64,000 nt of DNA, from the NCBI GenBank assembly GCA_030562195.1, contig JAUJPP010000012.1, positions 6,758,001 through 6,822,000 on the forward strand. The letters run 5' to 3'. The notes beneath the pieces were generated by a model. The model was given only the letters and a program-made list of their open reading frames with translations. It did no database searches and was not told the DNA's origin. Shown here piece after piece: positions 1 through 17,960 of this stretch (the first letter of the stretch is position 1; each line of letters starts with the position of its first letter). The stretch comes from Nipponacmea schrenckii. Its lineage: Eukaryota > Mollusca > Gastropoda > Lottiidae. The position numbers and the translations under genes were made by a program.

Positions 1-803
1 CTGTTTGTTTGTTCTGTGGAAAATTTATTTTAATAGTCAAATGCTAGTAACAGCTGAATTTCTTAATAATTTTTGGAGAGGAGAAATTGCGTTAAAATAT
101 ATTTTTTGAGCTATTTACTAGTCCGTATTTTGATCATTTACATCAACAATTGTCTATCTAGCCTAGCCACGTTTGAAATCTTTTTTTTAAATATTGGTAA
201 TAGTTACAGAAAATTTTCATATTGACGTGCGGGTATATTATAATTACCCTGTAAGTAAGTATTAATTGTAATTATGTGAATGATAGATGTTAACTGAACT
301 CATTGACAGTTGACTATGATTTAATATCTAATAGTTGCTAATATTGCCCCGTATTGAATTTAATAGTAATTTTGTTTCAATTAATCTTAAGTTCTTAAGA
401 AATTTTATAGATTTTATATACTGCTAATATGAGGGAGACAATTTCATAGACAGTTTCATATATTTAGTGAAATAAATCACAGAGCTTAATTTTTATGTAG
501 AAAACACATGACATAAATATTATTGTAAATTATTTAATGCATGGACGAATGCATTTTGATTCGTAATAATGTAGGCTAATAATATTTAACGACAGAAGAA
601 TATCAATGTAACTGATGTTTCCTAAAGTCATTACATTAAATCCATGTTTGTTTGAAAAATCCACAAACAAGATACAATTTTGAACAATTTTTTCGATATG
701 GCCTTTCCCTTACACCGAAACCCCTAAAACTACCATGGACCCAACCCCAGTCTTTTTGACTATGTTGATAAATATACAAACTATCAGTAGATTTATCATA
801 AAT
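1..803. other. noncoding flank beyond minus-strand Barhl
   Basis: AT-rich sequence with stops in all frames. No gene, RNA or repeat of note is seen. A second AATAAA on the minus strand (about 24-29) could be a distal polyadenylation signal. Confidence 0.5.
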
Positions 804-809
804 TTTATT
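804..809 (-). terminator. candidate polyadenylation signal for minus-strand Barhl
   Basis: TTTATT on the plus strand reads AATAAA on the minus strand, 404 bp past the stop codon. It is the first clear canonical hexamer downstream in the gene's direction. A short duplicated phrase (ATAGCACAAAAATCAAT at 1013-1029 and 1056-1072) lies in the inferred 3' UTR. In such AT-rich DNA the hexamer occurs often by chance, so transcript ends are needed to confirm it. Confidence 0.35.
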
Positions 810-1212
810 TAAAGATTCAAATTTAAATACAACACAATACGATTGCTCAATAAGTCGTAATTACAATTGTCCTTGTTTCATGTAAAGTTTTTACAACGGC
901 AGATTCGTTAACAAACACCTTATAATTTCTGTGAAGTTTTCACATAATAATATTATATTGTCTGTACTATAAATAATCACAATTATATCAACATCGAACA
1001 TCCTTCATCTCCTATAGCACAAAAATCAATAAAATATTCGAGGATAGACTCTCGAATAGCACAAAAATCAATCAAAACTTTATACTATTCTCTAGCGTAA
1101 AACCTAAGAAAAGTAATGAAAATCAAATTCACTGTCTTTGATACAAGCACTGGTAGTTTAAAATAAATTAAGTTAAATATAAATTGTGCACTATGATGAT
1201 GAATAAGAAATT

Positions 1213-3900
<2,688 letters not shown>

Positions 3901-5700
3901 GTTGATATCAGATGCGTGTCGTTATCCAGTCTCTTTTTATAAAAACTTCATAAATCTGTGATTGAGTTCAGTACATTACATGCAATTTTCTATCCAAACT
4001 TCCACTCAATAATTTTGCACATAAAACTTAATCAGTCCTTTAAATTTCGTCTGTAGGGGGTCCAGATTTTTTCCGCTTCGCCACTTTTCCAGTAGAAATC
4101 AAACTAGTTTTTTATAGTTAAATGCACTCTGATACCTTTTGTGTTTACTGCACCGTTGAAAAGATGAAGACTTCTCACTGCTTCTCGCTTCAAGGCTCGT
4201 GTGTAGTTCACAGTTTACAGGTAAACCCTCGCCTGCTGCGTATCACCTTTATCATTTACAATTTGATTTGAAAACGACAAGCGGATTACCTGGTCAATTC
4301 GGTCAGATTGTTGAATTTTGACAGGTAGGTCGGTGTTCTTTTGTGCCAACTACTCTTGTTAGCGATGTCATATGTTTTTAATAGACGAGAAGTGGATGTG
4401 GAATTGATCTCCTTATTCTTATTTGTGTATCAAATATTCACAAAGGTGTCAACAAGACATTCAACCAATCGCTATAAGTTATTTGTATTGTGGGAGGGGT
4501 ATGAATATTGAATTAAGTAAATCTTCGGTATTGATTGGTCGATGTAAAGTTTAGATGGTGACATATTGTCAGTAAATGGTAATAATGACTAACAATTGAT
4601 TTATATGGTTGTAAGTCAATGAGGCGTCGATTTCTTCAAATTCAGACAATAAAAATAACAAAGTTTGACGAATACTGGTAATTACTTCACAGAATTAAAA
4701 CAAGATGAAATTCAATATTCTTGAAATGGTCTTTTCTCTTGTCACAATCAAATAAAATAGATTTAAATGTGGCAAAATGTGAAATATTATAAAGTTAAAA
4801 AGAGAATCTGGGTTAGTAATAAACATTTCGTGATTTTCTTTCCAAAAACGTTTTTTTGTTATTTTCATTCCAAAACCAGTTTGTATTTCAAATTACTGCA
4901 AATTCTTATAATAGTTGTTTACAATAATTCAAGATATTTCTATATAAATAATTAAAACAAATTCTAATTTACAGAGCGTTAATTTCTTTTACAGACAACG
5001 AGAAAAACCTAATCACCAATTAATTAAATTAAGAAAATTGATGGGGCAAGAATTATGGTTGAATACATTATGAAGTGGAACTATTGTTTGTGTAAATACA
5101 TTGACATATGCTAGAAAATAATATGAATATATTGACTAACGGTGAACGACAGGAGACGGTGGCAAACATCAAACGAAACTGGTCTATCCTAACGGTATTC
5201 GCATAATGCAAAATGTTTTTATGACTATTAAATGTTAATTTAAACATATGGTGCTAATATTATCATAATGATATTATAATAGTGGCTTCTAACATTGACA
5301 AATTATTGTCTTTAATTTCTATTATTTACATGATTTAGTACTGAAGAAAATTCTCTGTAATTCAATTCTTCTACCTTTGATAAATGATTCTACAACACGA
5401 ATATCCCTTTCAGACTGTTTCTAATTATTATCAGGTAGAATAAATTTCAGGTGTTACTGTTTGATTTTATCAAATGAAAGGAATAAGAAATTTTATGATA
5501 ATTACCTAACAAATACATTTTTATATATTTGTGTTATACTTTATTTCAATTTAAGAAAAGGGACATCCGAAGAATTTATGTTCAATTCTAATTCCATGGA
5601 ATAAAAATAGGTTTTAATATTTAAAATAATAAATTCGTTTCCATCACGTATGTTTCATTTCACTGTTTACTAGAGTGTAAAAGAAAAAGTTCGATGTCTT
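3901..5700. other. 5' flank of minus-strand Barhl
   Basis: Contains the 5' UTR and probable promoter of the minus-strand gene, but the transcription start is not visible. The stretch at about 4000-4340 is less AT-rich than its surroundings. No convincing TATA or initiator pair was found, and nothing coding is seen. Confidence 0.35.
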
Positions 5701-5770
5701 AAGGTGTAAAAAGATTGTCAAGGTGTAAACAGATTGTCAAGGTAAAGCAGATTGTCAAAGTGTAAACATA
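5701..5770 (+). repeat. short tandem repeat, about 19-bp unit
   Basis: About 3.5 copies of a unit like AAGGTGTAAACAGATTGTC lie end to end with small differences. This is a minor local duplication in the spacer between the two homeobox genes. Confidence 0.8.
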
Positions 5771-8700
5771 TTACTAGATAGTCATGATAGATTAACACCT
5801 ATTGATTTGTAATCTGTTTAAGATGTAGTCGAATTTATTACAAAACATATATCACAATGCAAATAAGAACATAATCAAATCATTCATGTAAATACCCGTT
5901 TAAAAAAAGAAGCATCACAAACTGAATTTACAAATTCATATACATAAGACAGAGACTTTAAATTCGACAACTTGAAAATGGTTTTTGTCACTTTTTTCAC
6001 CTGCCTATAGATACAATTTCAAGTGCAAGTATGCAATAAGTGGCTTGGCTAGATGTGCTTTACGATGTAGTGATTTGCGCGATTGTGTGAACAAGTAGGT
6101 TGTAGATAAATAAACGTAAGGCATCTTCACTGGTAGTGGAATAATATGCTCATTAAAATAACGAAATGAGAGGCCAGTTGATGATAATAGATATCAATTG
6201 CGCCTCTCAACCTGCGACAAGTAAATTTTGAATAAAAGTAAATCTTGATTTTTAATTAAGATTTGAACAAAATATCATAAACCATTGAAGATAACCACAA
6301 ATAAAAGATATATATGATACATAATAGATGAGAGAAATCTTATAAAAATAACCTGATATCATGACTACTGGTCATCAGAGACTAGGTGAGAAACAAACAC
6401 TCACCTGGCTCTTATAAATAAAATAACACACAGTATCGAATTACTCATAAATAAACTGCCATTCTGTACGATTTCACTCTTTTTGCCTTCACTTTGGCTT
6501 ATCATGGGCTATCATTAATCATAGAAAATATGAATAAATAATCAAATTTAGTTAATTATCTTCCTTATTTCATTAATTACCTCCCTTACTAGATTAATAC
6601 CATCTCTTACCTCGCATAAAAATACAATGTTTAATTAAATACCTGACAAAGTTTTGAAGTGTGAAAAGAAGGATGGAACGGATATCTATTGTTCACCACG
6701 GACCCGTGTCTATAGAATTTCTCATACATGTAGTATAACTAGTATTAATTTTCAACGAAAAGTCAGAAACGCGAGAGTGACAGTATCATCAATGTACACA
6801 TTACAGAATATAAATTAATAACATTTTTCATAATAAAAAAAAAAACTGTTCTAGGTGTATATTTTATTTTTTGGCGGCATGACAAGGTCAGAGAGTGTTA
6901 TTAATCTGTTTAGTCTGAGTGTATTGGTCCCACATTTTAAAGTTCCTTTAGAATCCAATTAGGAAAGCATCGTTCAAATTATAATTATATATTATTATAT
7001 ATAACATGAGGCTTCATCACGGTGAAATATAAACAAGTGTTACATCGACCTCTTTGATCAACATGCAGATGATGTTGCATTAATCTGATAGGTGTCCTTA
7101 AAGCTACCGTACACCTGTCATAAACATATGGTAACATCAATTATCTTTTATTAACGGATCAACTTATTAAATCAACAGAAACGTTAAAACTGATAGATAC
7201 TTTTTACCTAATGATAATTAGTTATTAATATATAGTTTGTTAATAGTAATGTCAAACTCAATATTTTAACATAGAGCTGGATGGCCAAGTTTTTTGATTC
7301 AAATTATCTCTCCATAACTGAAAGTAAGATGTGAAGCAGACTGGTTCATCTGCACGGTATACCTTATAATGATTGTCGGAACCTTAGGTATATTGTTTCA
7401 CTTCATCAATCTTCGGAATTTTCGTTGCGTATCAGCTTATCACTTCACCACAGAGAGTGTACAGAGACTTCTAGAATACCCCATTCACCTATTGAAAGAC
7501 TTGAAAAGACACTAAAAATGTTCTGTATCCAGTTCTCATTTGTGATCAAATTACTAAAGGTCAATATAATTTGTATAGGCTGCATTCAAATGAACACAAT
7601 CAACTGGACGCTGCATTGTCCACTCAATCGCTGACCGACAGAATTAAACATCATTTTATTTTAAAAACCAACACAGTTTAATTAGATAATATATTGTTCA
7701 AGATTTTGAAGTTTGGATTAAATTGTAACCTCCTCATTGAATTAAATTATCTCCAACCCTGTATGGAAAGGTCCGTTCGTAATAATATTGTTTCAATCAA
7801 GGATCTATTAGATTTGATGCAGAGACTTACAACAGATTGAATACGTTCATTGTGACGAGGATGTAGAATGATAAATCAAATGGTTACAGTGAGAAATGTA
7901 AATAAATTGAGAATCACTCGGGATCTCGAACTGGTTATATAATAAAAATCACCACGATTGAAATATTATTTGTTTGTTTTTGAAGAATTCTAAATCGGGC
8001 AATAGAAGGTTTAACCGTTGTGCATGTCAGTCAAGATTTCGTCCTTTTAAATTACATTTTGTTTTTAAACCAGTTATCTCCTAGTGATATATCAAAGTTG
8101 AACATGAAAAAGCAGATGAATTTGCTAATGAATTGTGTATCTTTCTTATTTAGATTGCTTTTGCTTTCAAGGATGGGTAACAGCATCAGAGTTATCACTT
8201 CTCAATCTGTGAAATTTGAATTGGAAAACTACGGCAACAATTTTGTTCCGAAATGAGCCAGCTTCAACAAACGGAATCAGAAATGAATTCTCACACCTGG
8301 TATAATTGACGACATCCAATGTAATCAGTGACAATCCAGGTTAATCGCAGTTACTGGTCCAATGTCTCGGTGTGAATGCCTCATTGAGGACCGATGATTA
8401 TTTTTTGAATCGTCAGTCGACATGCGCATAAGCCCATCTTTTATAGTTTTGAATGATCTGACCTCAAGCATGACATAAGTCTTTAAGGTAATTAGTCAAA
8501 TTGGCTCATTGTTTTGTTCAAAACATAATAACCCATTGTTCATGATAAAGACTCCTAAATATAACATAATCTACAAATCAATTATTTATTTTTGTCTAAA
8601 TGCATGAGTGTTTTTGGAAAAATGGAACAGGAGTCAATAAATTGTTATAGAAAGTTCTATGAAGAACATCCAATTCATATGAAAAATTAAACACAAATGA

Positions 8701-11700
8701 TAAACTTGCTTCTTTTTCAACTTGAATAAATACAGGCTAATTGTTGATGTTTCTATTACCCTTATTATAATACAGTTTGGTTCCCTGGTAAAACATTTTC
8801 AGGAAATAGACAGAATAATAGAAATCATCCACCCACTGATCAAAGGAAGTAACCTTTTACATGAATAAATATATTGATGGTTTCTTTTTATAAAATTGCC
8901 AACAAATGTTTACATCAAGTCAACCCCACTTTTCAGTAACTTCCTGAAAATATTTAAAGCAGGTCATCGTGATATACGGACATAACTACTGTGTATTTTA
9001 ACCCACCTGACGAACGTTTTGTATGGCAATATTTCAAATTCGAAATTCAAATATAGAATATGTACCTTACAAGGAGTGGACTGCGGTCTGCTAGAGGAGA
9101 TTCGTAATGGGAACTGCCTAAATTAGTTAACCAAAACCATCATCGCTTGAAAAGCTAACTTAAATCGATATTCTTTTTTTCTTATATTTTGAGAAAGAAA
9201 GGAAGAGTGTCCATATAATGAAGAATTTTTCATGCTATTTTTTGAAGGATGAACACTTATTCCTATAGTTTAACTAACGTGATTAACCTGAAACTAATTT
9301 TGAAAGTTTACATGTACATGCAGTCAAAATACCTCGCGAAGTGCTGAAAAACTTTAGCACAGAACCTCCAGACAGATGTGTGTGGTATGGATTATTTATA
9401 ATCTTGTTAATATTTTATCAATGTCTTTTATATTAGTTTATAAGATATTAGATATCAAAATGAGATATTACCACAATGATTATTATTATTAATATTAATA
9501 ACCCGATTAAACGTTATCTTGTGTTACCAGTTAATTAACTTTTAACAGGTTTAAATGTTCAAAACGTCGTATACCACATAAAATATGAATGCCTGCCGAT
9601 GGGAAGCACTAAAAACTTCTAAAAGACCGAGCTAATATATATAGCTAGTCAACTAAATAATTGTTAAAGAAAAGGTATTCTCATATTCCAAGTACATGTA
9701 TTTTTTTTTTTTTTTTTGGACATCTAAGCTATTTCCAAATGCAATAATTATTTGGATATAAAATGTATACATGTATATCCATAACTCGTACTTCGCCTTT
9801 AAAAATATGCCGAAATGCCATCAAAAAAGGATGTATAACTGAAATAAAGGATTTTATTGCACACATCCTATCACAAACCAAACTGGCTATGATAATATGC
9901 TTACTATTGAAAGGAGAAAAAAAGGTTCACAAAGATGTTAGAATTGCCTGTTATATCCTGAATGTACGTGCGTGATAAAGAGTTTGATGATTGACACTTA
10001 AGCGATATATTGAAATTAATTTTGACTAATTAGTGCACACGGCACGCAATACTTTCAGTCAGGAAAATAGTAAAGTGTGAATTAATTGGAAAATTTCACG
10101 CCACAAGAGATTTGAAGATGTAAATATTGAGGTAGAATTTCTATGTTTTATTGTAGAGAGTAATCAGTATTTAGAATGAGTTCTCATATAGTATTAATAA
10201 CTACAGTCTGTTAATCAAGCCATGTAATAACTACCTGTCATATTCCAGGCATTAAATACACCAATCGAGCTACTTTACATTCATTACTTAAAACACCAGT
10301 TTAACGTTTAAAGGAGATGGACAGAAATAATTAAGAAATGCTGAGACAGTATCTTTCCTTAAATTGTATTAAAATTATTTCAATGATTCAAGAATGTGAT
10401 GCGCAGATGTTTTTGTGATTTTCAATATATTCGGAATTTTGAATGACAGAAGTCTTTTAAAAAAAAAGTTTACTATAGCAGAGAATTCTACAATGAATCT
10501 GAACAATTTCAATGACGCTGTAATTTTGTAAAAGACAAGAACATTGCAAATATTTTATCTCAGTGAGATGAGCTTATATCATTTTTTATGTTCCACATAT
10601 TTTGGCTACTGATGCCAAGCGTCGTCATTTAAGGGGCAACTGAAAGGGACTTGCGACATGAATAACCATATATAGTCCTTTCTACCATGGTGGCATATAC
10701 GTGTATTGCAATCAAACTCATAGAGATGAGTGTGGTTGAAAAGAAACCAGGTTACTATTGAGTTCTAAAATGGTGTCATGATACCATTTCTTCAGGAAAT
10801 ATCCACCTTCGAGAAATCTGATCATACACTATATCCGACGAACCATTGTCGGTTTCTAAGATTTCATATATATAATAAAGTTTAATAGTTTCCTATACAA
10901 GTTCATTAGAATTCATTTTATTACAATGCTCTAAATGAAAAATCCAACTCTAGTTTTTCTACTAAGATAATCCAATTTATTTATTTCTAAAGAAAAATTC
11001 CGAATATATGAATAAATTATTGCTTTCAATAAAAATGTATTTGATTTTCCAATTATGAACAATATTTACTTATTAAGAATTAATTTCATTTGGTTTTTGC
11101 ACTTAATAATAAGGGTGAAAATGAGAGGAATAACTTACCGGGGATCAACGGGGCTCTAAGAATTGTCTGTGTTTCTATAAGGAAATCTTGTGGGGATCTA
11201 AGAGGTTTAAGTTATTGAATATCGATTTTAATAATCTTTTCTAATATTTTTACACCATTGACAAATAATAACAAGCTATAAATGACCAGATTCTATTGTT
11301 AATACCATGTTATTATCACAAATTATTACTTTTGAATGAAGTCGATTGACAATAAGGCGTGCTTAAAGTATGTATATCTTAGAATATGAACAGGTTTCTT
11401 ATTGTTACTAAAATATAATAAAGACTTAAATCTGGTGAATTATCAATAAAATAGTCACAGATTAGAATGTTAATTTAATTATTTATACATTTCTGATTTT
11501 TTATTGGTTTCAAGGTGAAGTTAGGGTTGAGGATATCTAAAACAAATTTCTTCTGCTTGATCTTGAGTAAATTTATACAGATAAATTGTCCACAATTATC
11601 ATCCTAATAAAGATATTATTATCATTAAAGCCCATGCACTATCAAAAATAAATTCGCAACAAACAAGTTTAGTTCATTCCATACGATGTTTTCCAAATGG

Positions 11701-14700
11701 TTAGTATTTTATAAATACAAGAAAATAATAATAATTATAATGCGAATTTGAGAAACTAAAACTAGAATATGCCAAGTGTAAGCTGATGTAACATCTTGGT
11801 TCAGCAGGTCTGAAAATAAAATTTCAAAACCAAACTTTTTCTTTTTTTTTTCAATTCTTAAGATTCATTAAGATTATTTAAAATCAATTTATATTACATT
11901 TTTTTCGAATTCATAAAAATCATTCAGCTATGAGTCGCTGTACATGCCAAATACTGAAACCATAAATTGAACTTAAATAGATTGTTTTTTTTTTCATTTA
12001 CATTTGAATGGAAAGAAATATAATTTAATTCTGTTAAATATCAATATCCGTGAATAGTTTGGAAATTATTATTATTTGAATAAATTAGGAAACTGAACAA
12101 GTCAACAATTGTTACAACACGTTTCAATTTCACACTCCAGTTTATAAATTAATACCATTATTATTGTCAGTACAAACGGATCGTTTCTTTTGAAAAACTA
12201 TGTTTGACAGGGGGTGAAGAAAGATGGACGTAACGTTTCAACGTATATTGCAGATATTGCTTTACACTTTTGTTCATAGATTCTTTGTCAATTTTATAGA
12301 ATTAAGTTTGTCTTCAAGTCACACAGACACATGGCATCGTCTTGAACTTCAGATTTGCTAGAATCAAAATCTTGACTGTCAATGCTTATCATCGCTTCAT
12401 TCTTCAAACAAAGCTCTTATTTATCAGTTTGGGAATCAAGCATATTGTGGACTGAAACTACAGGTATCGTAAACTAAATTCAGAAATCTCAAGTGAACTT
12501 TATTTTAATGTGATAATCTGACAACCAATCAAACAAACAAACAAATCTACAGTTGGACCAAGTCTTATACAAATATATATTTGAAAAATGATGAAAACCT
12601 GTTGTACCGCATACTCATTCATCAAAATTGATTTTATTTGATATATAGAGGATGTTACAACTTAAACTGCCAGTCCACGAAAATTAATGACATTATTAAA
12701 AATGCATTGAAGTGTAATTCAAAAGTGATAATTGTAAATTCGAATTAAATCGAACAATTTGTTGAGTTTGTTTCAGACAGTTAGCAAGAAATACAATACC
12801 ATATTAACATAATGTCGATATAAGAAAATTTTAAATTCTTCGGGCTGTAGGCCCTATTTAAAGTGATTAGGTCGAACTGGTATAGCCAAAATTCATTGTG
12901 TATGTAATAGCAAAGTTAAATAAAGTAGAGCTACTGCATATGACTTTCCAATTAGACATACAATATTCTATAGCAAAATCTTCATCTTTATCATCAAGAT
13001 TTTTGTATTTTAACTAACAATTTAAACGAATCTAGTGCATATATTTAGTTATAAAACAACCACCAGCAATATTTTTTTTGGTCATACCATGCTTTTACGA
13101 GGTCAATCAGAGTTATACCGACTATTGACGGAAACAATAGTTGAAAATGAATGTTTAGAGTTTCTAATTTTGATTCTTTACCATGATTTATGCGCTGATA
13201 TGTCTATTGGCCACTGTATCGTGTCGGGATCGGGGACATAACAGTGCGCCATTGATCCATTCATTAGGAATGCTTGTAGCTATAACTGTTGATCAGCTAA
13301 AAGGAGACTTTTCGAACTACATACCGAGTCGCTTTAAAAGTTTGACTTTAAGACTTCAAAATGGTGACAGCTTGTATTGATATTCTAATCTTTAACGTGT
13401 TAGTGTATTGAAAATATTCACATAAATTGGATATATTTAATTTTATGACAAATAGATATAAAATGTAGAATTTATAACATGTTATTGAACTGAACATTGG
13501 GTATTAGGCGATGAATAAAACATATACTCTGTTTCATTATGTCACTCAAACTCACTTTAAATCAAGTAAATTTTAATATTCCTGTTTTCAGACAGCTGTT
13601 TGTATTAACCCTCAGCCATTAAGAAAACGCGACTTTGTGGAAGTTCTACTCTGGAAAAAAGAAAGAAATGTTAACAGCTTTAAAACTGGCAGTATTTGCG
13701 GTTATATTTTGGTGGTAGGTTATAGTTTTGTGTAAGAAATGGAATACTGTATCTTGTTTTTCTAGGATAGTCCCTGCAAAAATGAAGCCCAATCGGCTCT
13801 CAACCTGTTTACAATACACTTTCTTTTGCATTTGATAGATTTCCAACCTCAAACGCCATATGTTTTTAGAAGGGCTACAGTATGAATTTAACAATTACTA
13901 TATTTATAATAATGATATCGTTGAAGCATTAGAACAGTTAACTATGAAGAATGATAAAGCATACTTTCAATGTTGCTTAGTGTTCAATACTTTTGGAGTT
14001 CTGAAACCCAGCATTATAACAGATGACAATTCTTAACCGATTTTTGTCAACTAAACTAAACATTATAAAACTATAGAATTTTATAAAATAAAGCAGTCGT
14101 TTAAACTTTATTCAATATCGATTAAGCCTCAGTGTGTCTAATATCTATTGATATATTTAAGTTGAATATAAATGATTAACAGTATTTAAGAGTGACATTA
14201 TATACTGAAAATCGAAAGTATGATCTCAATATACAGTCAAAATGACATACTTGATTGTTGTCACTTAAAATAGTATGCGTTTTTTCAATAGATTAATATG
14301 AAATTGTAGTGGTACTATTAATTCAATTGAATATTAGAAAACAGAAGTTTATGACATCTTTCAATATTTATTGTCACATTATAATGAGACATATTGCAGC
14401 GCTTGGATTTCGAAATATTCAATATTTGTTCTCCATTTAAAAAAAACTACATGTATGCATATATATAATCCTTCAATGACATATTAGAAGCATATAGGTA
14501 TAGATAAATATGACAATTATATGGATAGATATTTCTAAAAAATATATATATATATGACTTTCCACGTTTCAATGTGGTTCTAACGCCGTTATCAGGAATA
14601 TAATCAACACTCTCTCTCCATGCAAGATTTTTAGAATTTGAAACTTAAAGGCTGAAATCGTCATGACTTTGCTCATAACGTAGAAAATTATGTTTTCATC

Positions 14701-16476
14701 GTGAATTTATCAGACAATGAACATAGCTATAAGTATTTTCATCCAATGAGCAATTTTCAAATCTTATCTGAAATCAGTGGTCAGTATTGCAGGAGCTGCT
14801 CGACCACACCCTTCTCGTTTCATCAAACTTTATAAATTACCAATAAATCCTTTAATTATTGGTCAGACCGGAAAATCAAGATAACATTTCACAGACACAT
14901 TATTGATGCTAATCTTCTGTTAAAACATGTGATAAATATCGTTTAATACAAAAATTCACCTCTATCATAGTTTCAAATCATATGGTTTATCGTTTCATCA
15001 AATATTGGGTTGATTGATGACAAAATTAGCATGTTACTTTTTACTAATATGTTACAAATAATGATAAAATGATGCCGCGATATAGGTACAAGTCTCAATT
15101 TCTTAGCATTTGTCTGGCAAAGATGCTTATTTTTTGTTAAGAAAAAGGTTACAAAGTATTTTATATAAGAATAGGAATACAAATTATCCAGTTAAAATCA
15201 CCGAATCAATTTAATTGTTCAAAATTTGTCTGGGGGAGAACCTCTTCAGACCGTTCACGATAGCCTTGGAACCATATTTTGAATCGCAATCTCGAACGCT
15301 GCCCCCCCTTCTATTCCTAACACAGAAATGAACATTTTTTTTTAGAGTAACTGAATAGTATTAATACCATAGAAACTTCATGAATTAACGTGTTGGTTAT
15401 TTCTAGTTCGTAAATAACTGAGTATAAGAAGCAGGCTAATAGTTTAACAAATGACATTTATATTATTTTAAGTCCTAAATGATACACTGACTACTGTTTC
15501 AGATACGTCACTATTTCCCCGTCAATTCACATCTCGGACTATCACGAGCAGTCATGAATTATTTCAAGCTGAGAGCAAATTATACGTCATAAAACGTTTA
15601 AAAAGGTAGAATGTCCAGAATATGGTCAGTAAAATCAATAAAAAATCGATTTAGAGGATATTTATGTTCATACTGTAACTAGAAATGTCATAAATGTCAG
15701 TCATTAGCTTTCATTAGCTTTCTGGGCGAAACATCACTAAACTATTTGTTACAGTTTGTTGTTGAGAAGGCATACACTTCAAACCCATATAGTTCTCATG
15801 TTTAGTACATTAATAACTTTCGTTTTCTTGTTAGATAGACCAACACTTTAGTAATATCAAGTGCTAAATTGCGCTAAAGCTCAAATAAAAATAATATATT
15901 TATGCCAGTAAGCAACTCATGTCGTTACAACATAACTCGTTTCTATTCTAATATATCTTCTAATACATTGTATTTATTTATCTTCTTTAATAATGAGTTT
16001 GTCTAAAATCATAATGAATAACTCGGTAGGGGTTAGCGAACAAGGTTTTGAATTGGGAATCGTAAACGGGATTTAAATATAAGGCACATTCTCTAATATC
16101 AATCGGAAAATCGGCCGGATTCACGAGATTGATAGTGCATACTTTTTCCCGTCTGGCATAATAAATTGACCTGCTGATTTGACCGATGATGAAACAGAAC
16201 TCAACCCTAATCTCATCATTAAGGAGCTCAAAAGTGTTTCTATTGAGTCATAAAGAATCTTAATGTGACTGTTCGTCTGGTTACCTTAAAATTATATCTT
16301 AACTGTATAATACGTGGTGTTTTACTACGGGTAATTAACATCATCGCGGATAAACATTGTAAATCGCACTAAGTATATAAATAACAGGGAACAAGTTTAT
16401 AAAACTTTACACCATAATGTTAATGTTGCTATCAGGACACTTCATCTTAATGCTGTATCATCTTTACTATTTAAAT
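5771..16476. other. gene-free spacer between the paralogs, first part
   Basis: AT-rich DNA with frequent stops. Open frames here are under 90 codons and show no family resemblance. There is a poly-T run of 17 at 9701-9717 and other short homopolymers. I recognise no gene, RNA or transposon. Confidence 0.45.
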
Positions 16477-16511
16477 CAAGGTGGCGGATTGATAGAATTC
16501 AAGATGGCGGC
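16477..16511 (+). promoter_or_regulatory. pair of YY1-like GGCGG motifs
   Basis: CAAGGTGGCGG at 16477-16487 and CAAGATGGCGGC at 16500-16511 begin 23 bp apart. The second matches the well-known YY1/Pho-type core AAGATGGCGGC. They stand out in very AT-rich sequence. Function as a regulatory site is inference only. Confidence 0.3.
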
Positions 16512-17850
16512 TCAAGATATTTAAGTAATGAATAGAATGATGATTACTAGTTTTAGTTCACAAGGCTTCGATAAATCGCTTTATTTGATATTCTCATTTG
16601 AAAATCGTTAAATATCGCTGCTGGATTGTGTCCTGATTAAAATTAATGTTGGTTTCCGATCGTCTAAATCTTCTAATGTTAAAGGCACTTTGAAAATACA
16701 TAGTATTTCATCAAAAACATATGTAACAACAGTGTATGAAAAACGCTAAATTATGTGCTCGACGCCTCTAAATGAATTTCAAATCTTGATATGGAAATTG
16801 TTTTGAATTTCATGGTTTGTTTTAGGATGTTTTGACCATCGAAAACAAGGTTCATAAAATTACTAACTGTAGGTAAATTAATATCAAGGTTGATTTTAAG
16901 ATGTAACTGGGTTATTTTTGGAGAAATTCTGTATGCCCATTTTTTGACTGATAAACACCCTAAAAATGAATACATTTCTGGCGAATTGAAAAAAAGGAAT
17001 GAATAAATGGAAATAAATTAAACCTGTGGAATTACATGCACAGGAAATATTACACATAATATGTTTCCCCAGATAGTTTTGGTGATGGTAATGCAAAAAA
17101 TACTTCGGAGTTAAGCCAAGACATTCAAACCAGAAGGCGTATCTAGACGTTATCTTTATTATTTATTTCAAGTCGGAATTATGTAAAATGCATTATATTA
17201 AAAAGGGTAGTGGAGCTTAAAGAATATTGTAATGGATTCTTTAGGAAATAACTTTCGTTATAGATTTTTGAAAATAATATGTTTAATTGTCTGATAAAAT
17301 ATATATTAAAAATATGTTTAATATCCGTTCAGTTTCCTTCATTTGAAAAATATAAAAGATGTTTTATAGAAACAAGCAGAAATGTTCCAATTGAACACCT
17401 ATCTTATTTTTATCACGCCAATTTTAATCAAGTGAAACAAAATAAAATCTTGAACAGTAACTTGAATTCATTTCTTTATCGTAACTCATTACTTTAAGAA
17501 CAAAAACTGAAAAGAGAATTATTATTTTAATTTCTTGAATTATGATTGAATGAATAGAAGAAAAGAAAATTAATCAACGTTTTTTATGTATTCAGAAACT
17601 AGAAACGTGTAAGAAATGTTAATAGAATAAATTGTCTTGATTAAGTTCAGTTCACACTAAAAATCGCCACTAACGAAACTTTGGTGGTACGAAAAACGTA
17701 CATCAAAAGTGGGTTAGACTATTCAAACTATAGATTTTAGCACACACAATCCTCCCCGTGGAACATTATCCGACTTCTATCGTTTCTTGTGACTTAAAAC
17801 AGGAAACTAATGATTGTGACATGACTAGTGTTGGGTTTTGCAAATCATGC

Positions 17851-17960
17851 CACGATACGATATTTATCGCGAAACAACGGTCACGATAAGATACCCATCG
17901 CGATACAAGAGCCAAGTTACGATACTCATTGCGATACAACGGTAACGATACGATACTCTT
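17851..17960 (+). repeat. short CGATA-rich tandem repeat
   Basis: About four imperfect units of 27-35 bp built from ACGATACGATA, ATCGCGATAC and AACGG. The style recalls internal repeats of some hAT-type nonautonomous elements, but no matching terminal repeats were found, so the class is not assigned. Confidence 0.6.

Noticed and set aside
3934..3941. TATAAAAA on the minus strand upstream of minus-strand Barhl as a TATA box
   Set aside because: It lies only 34 bp upstream of the ATG, which would leave almost no 5' UTR. Such strings are common in this sequence.
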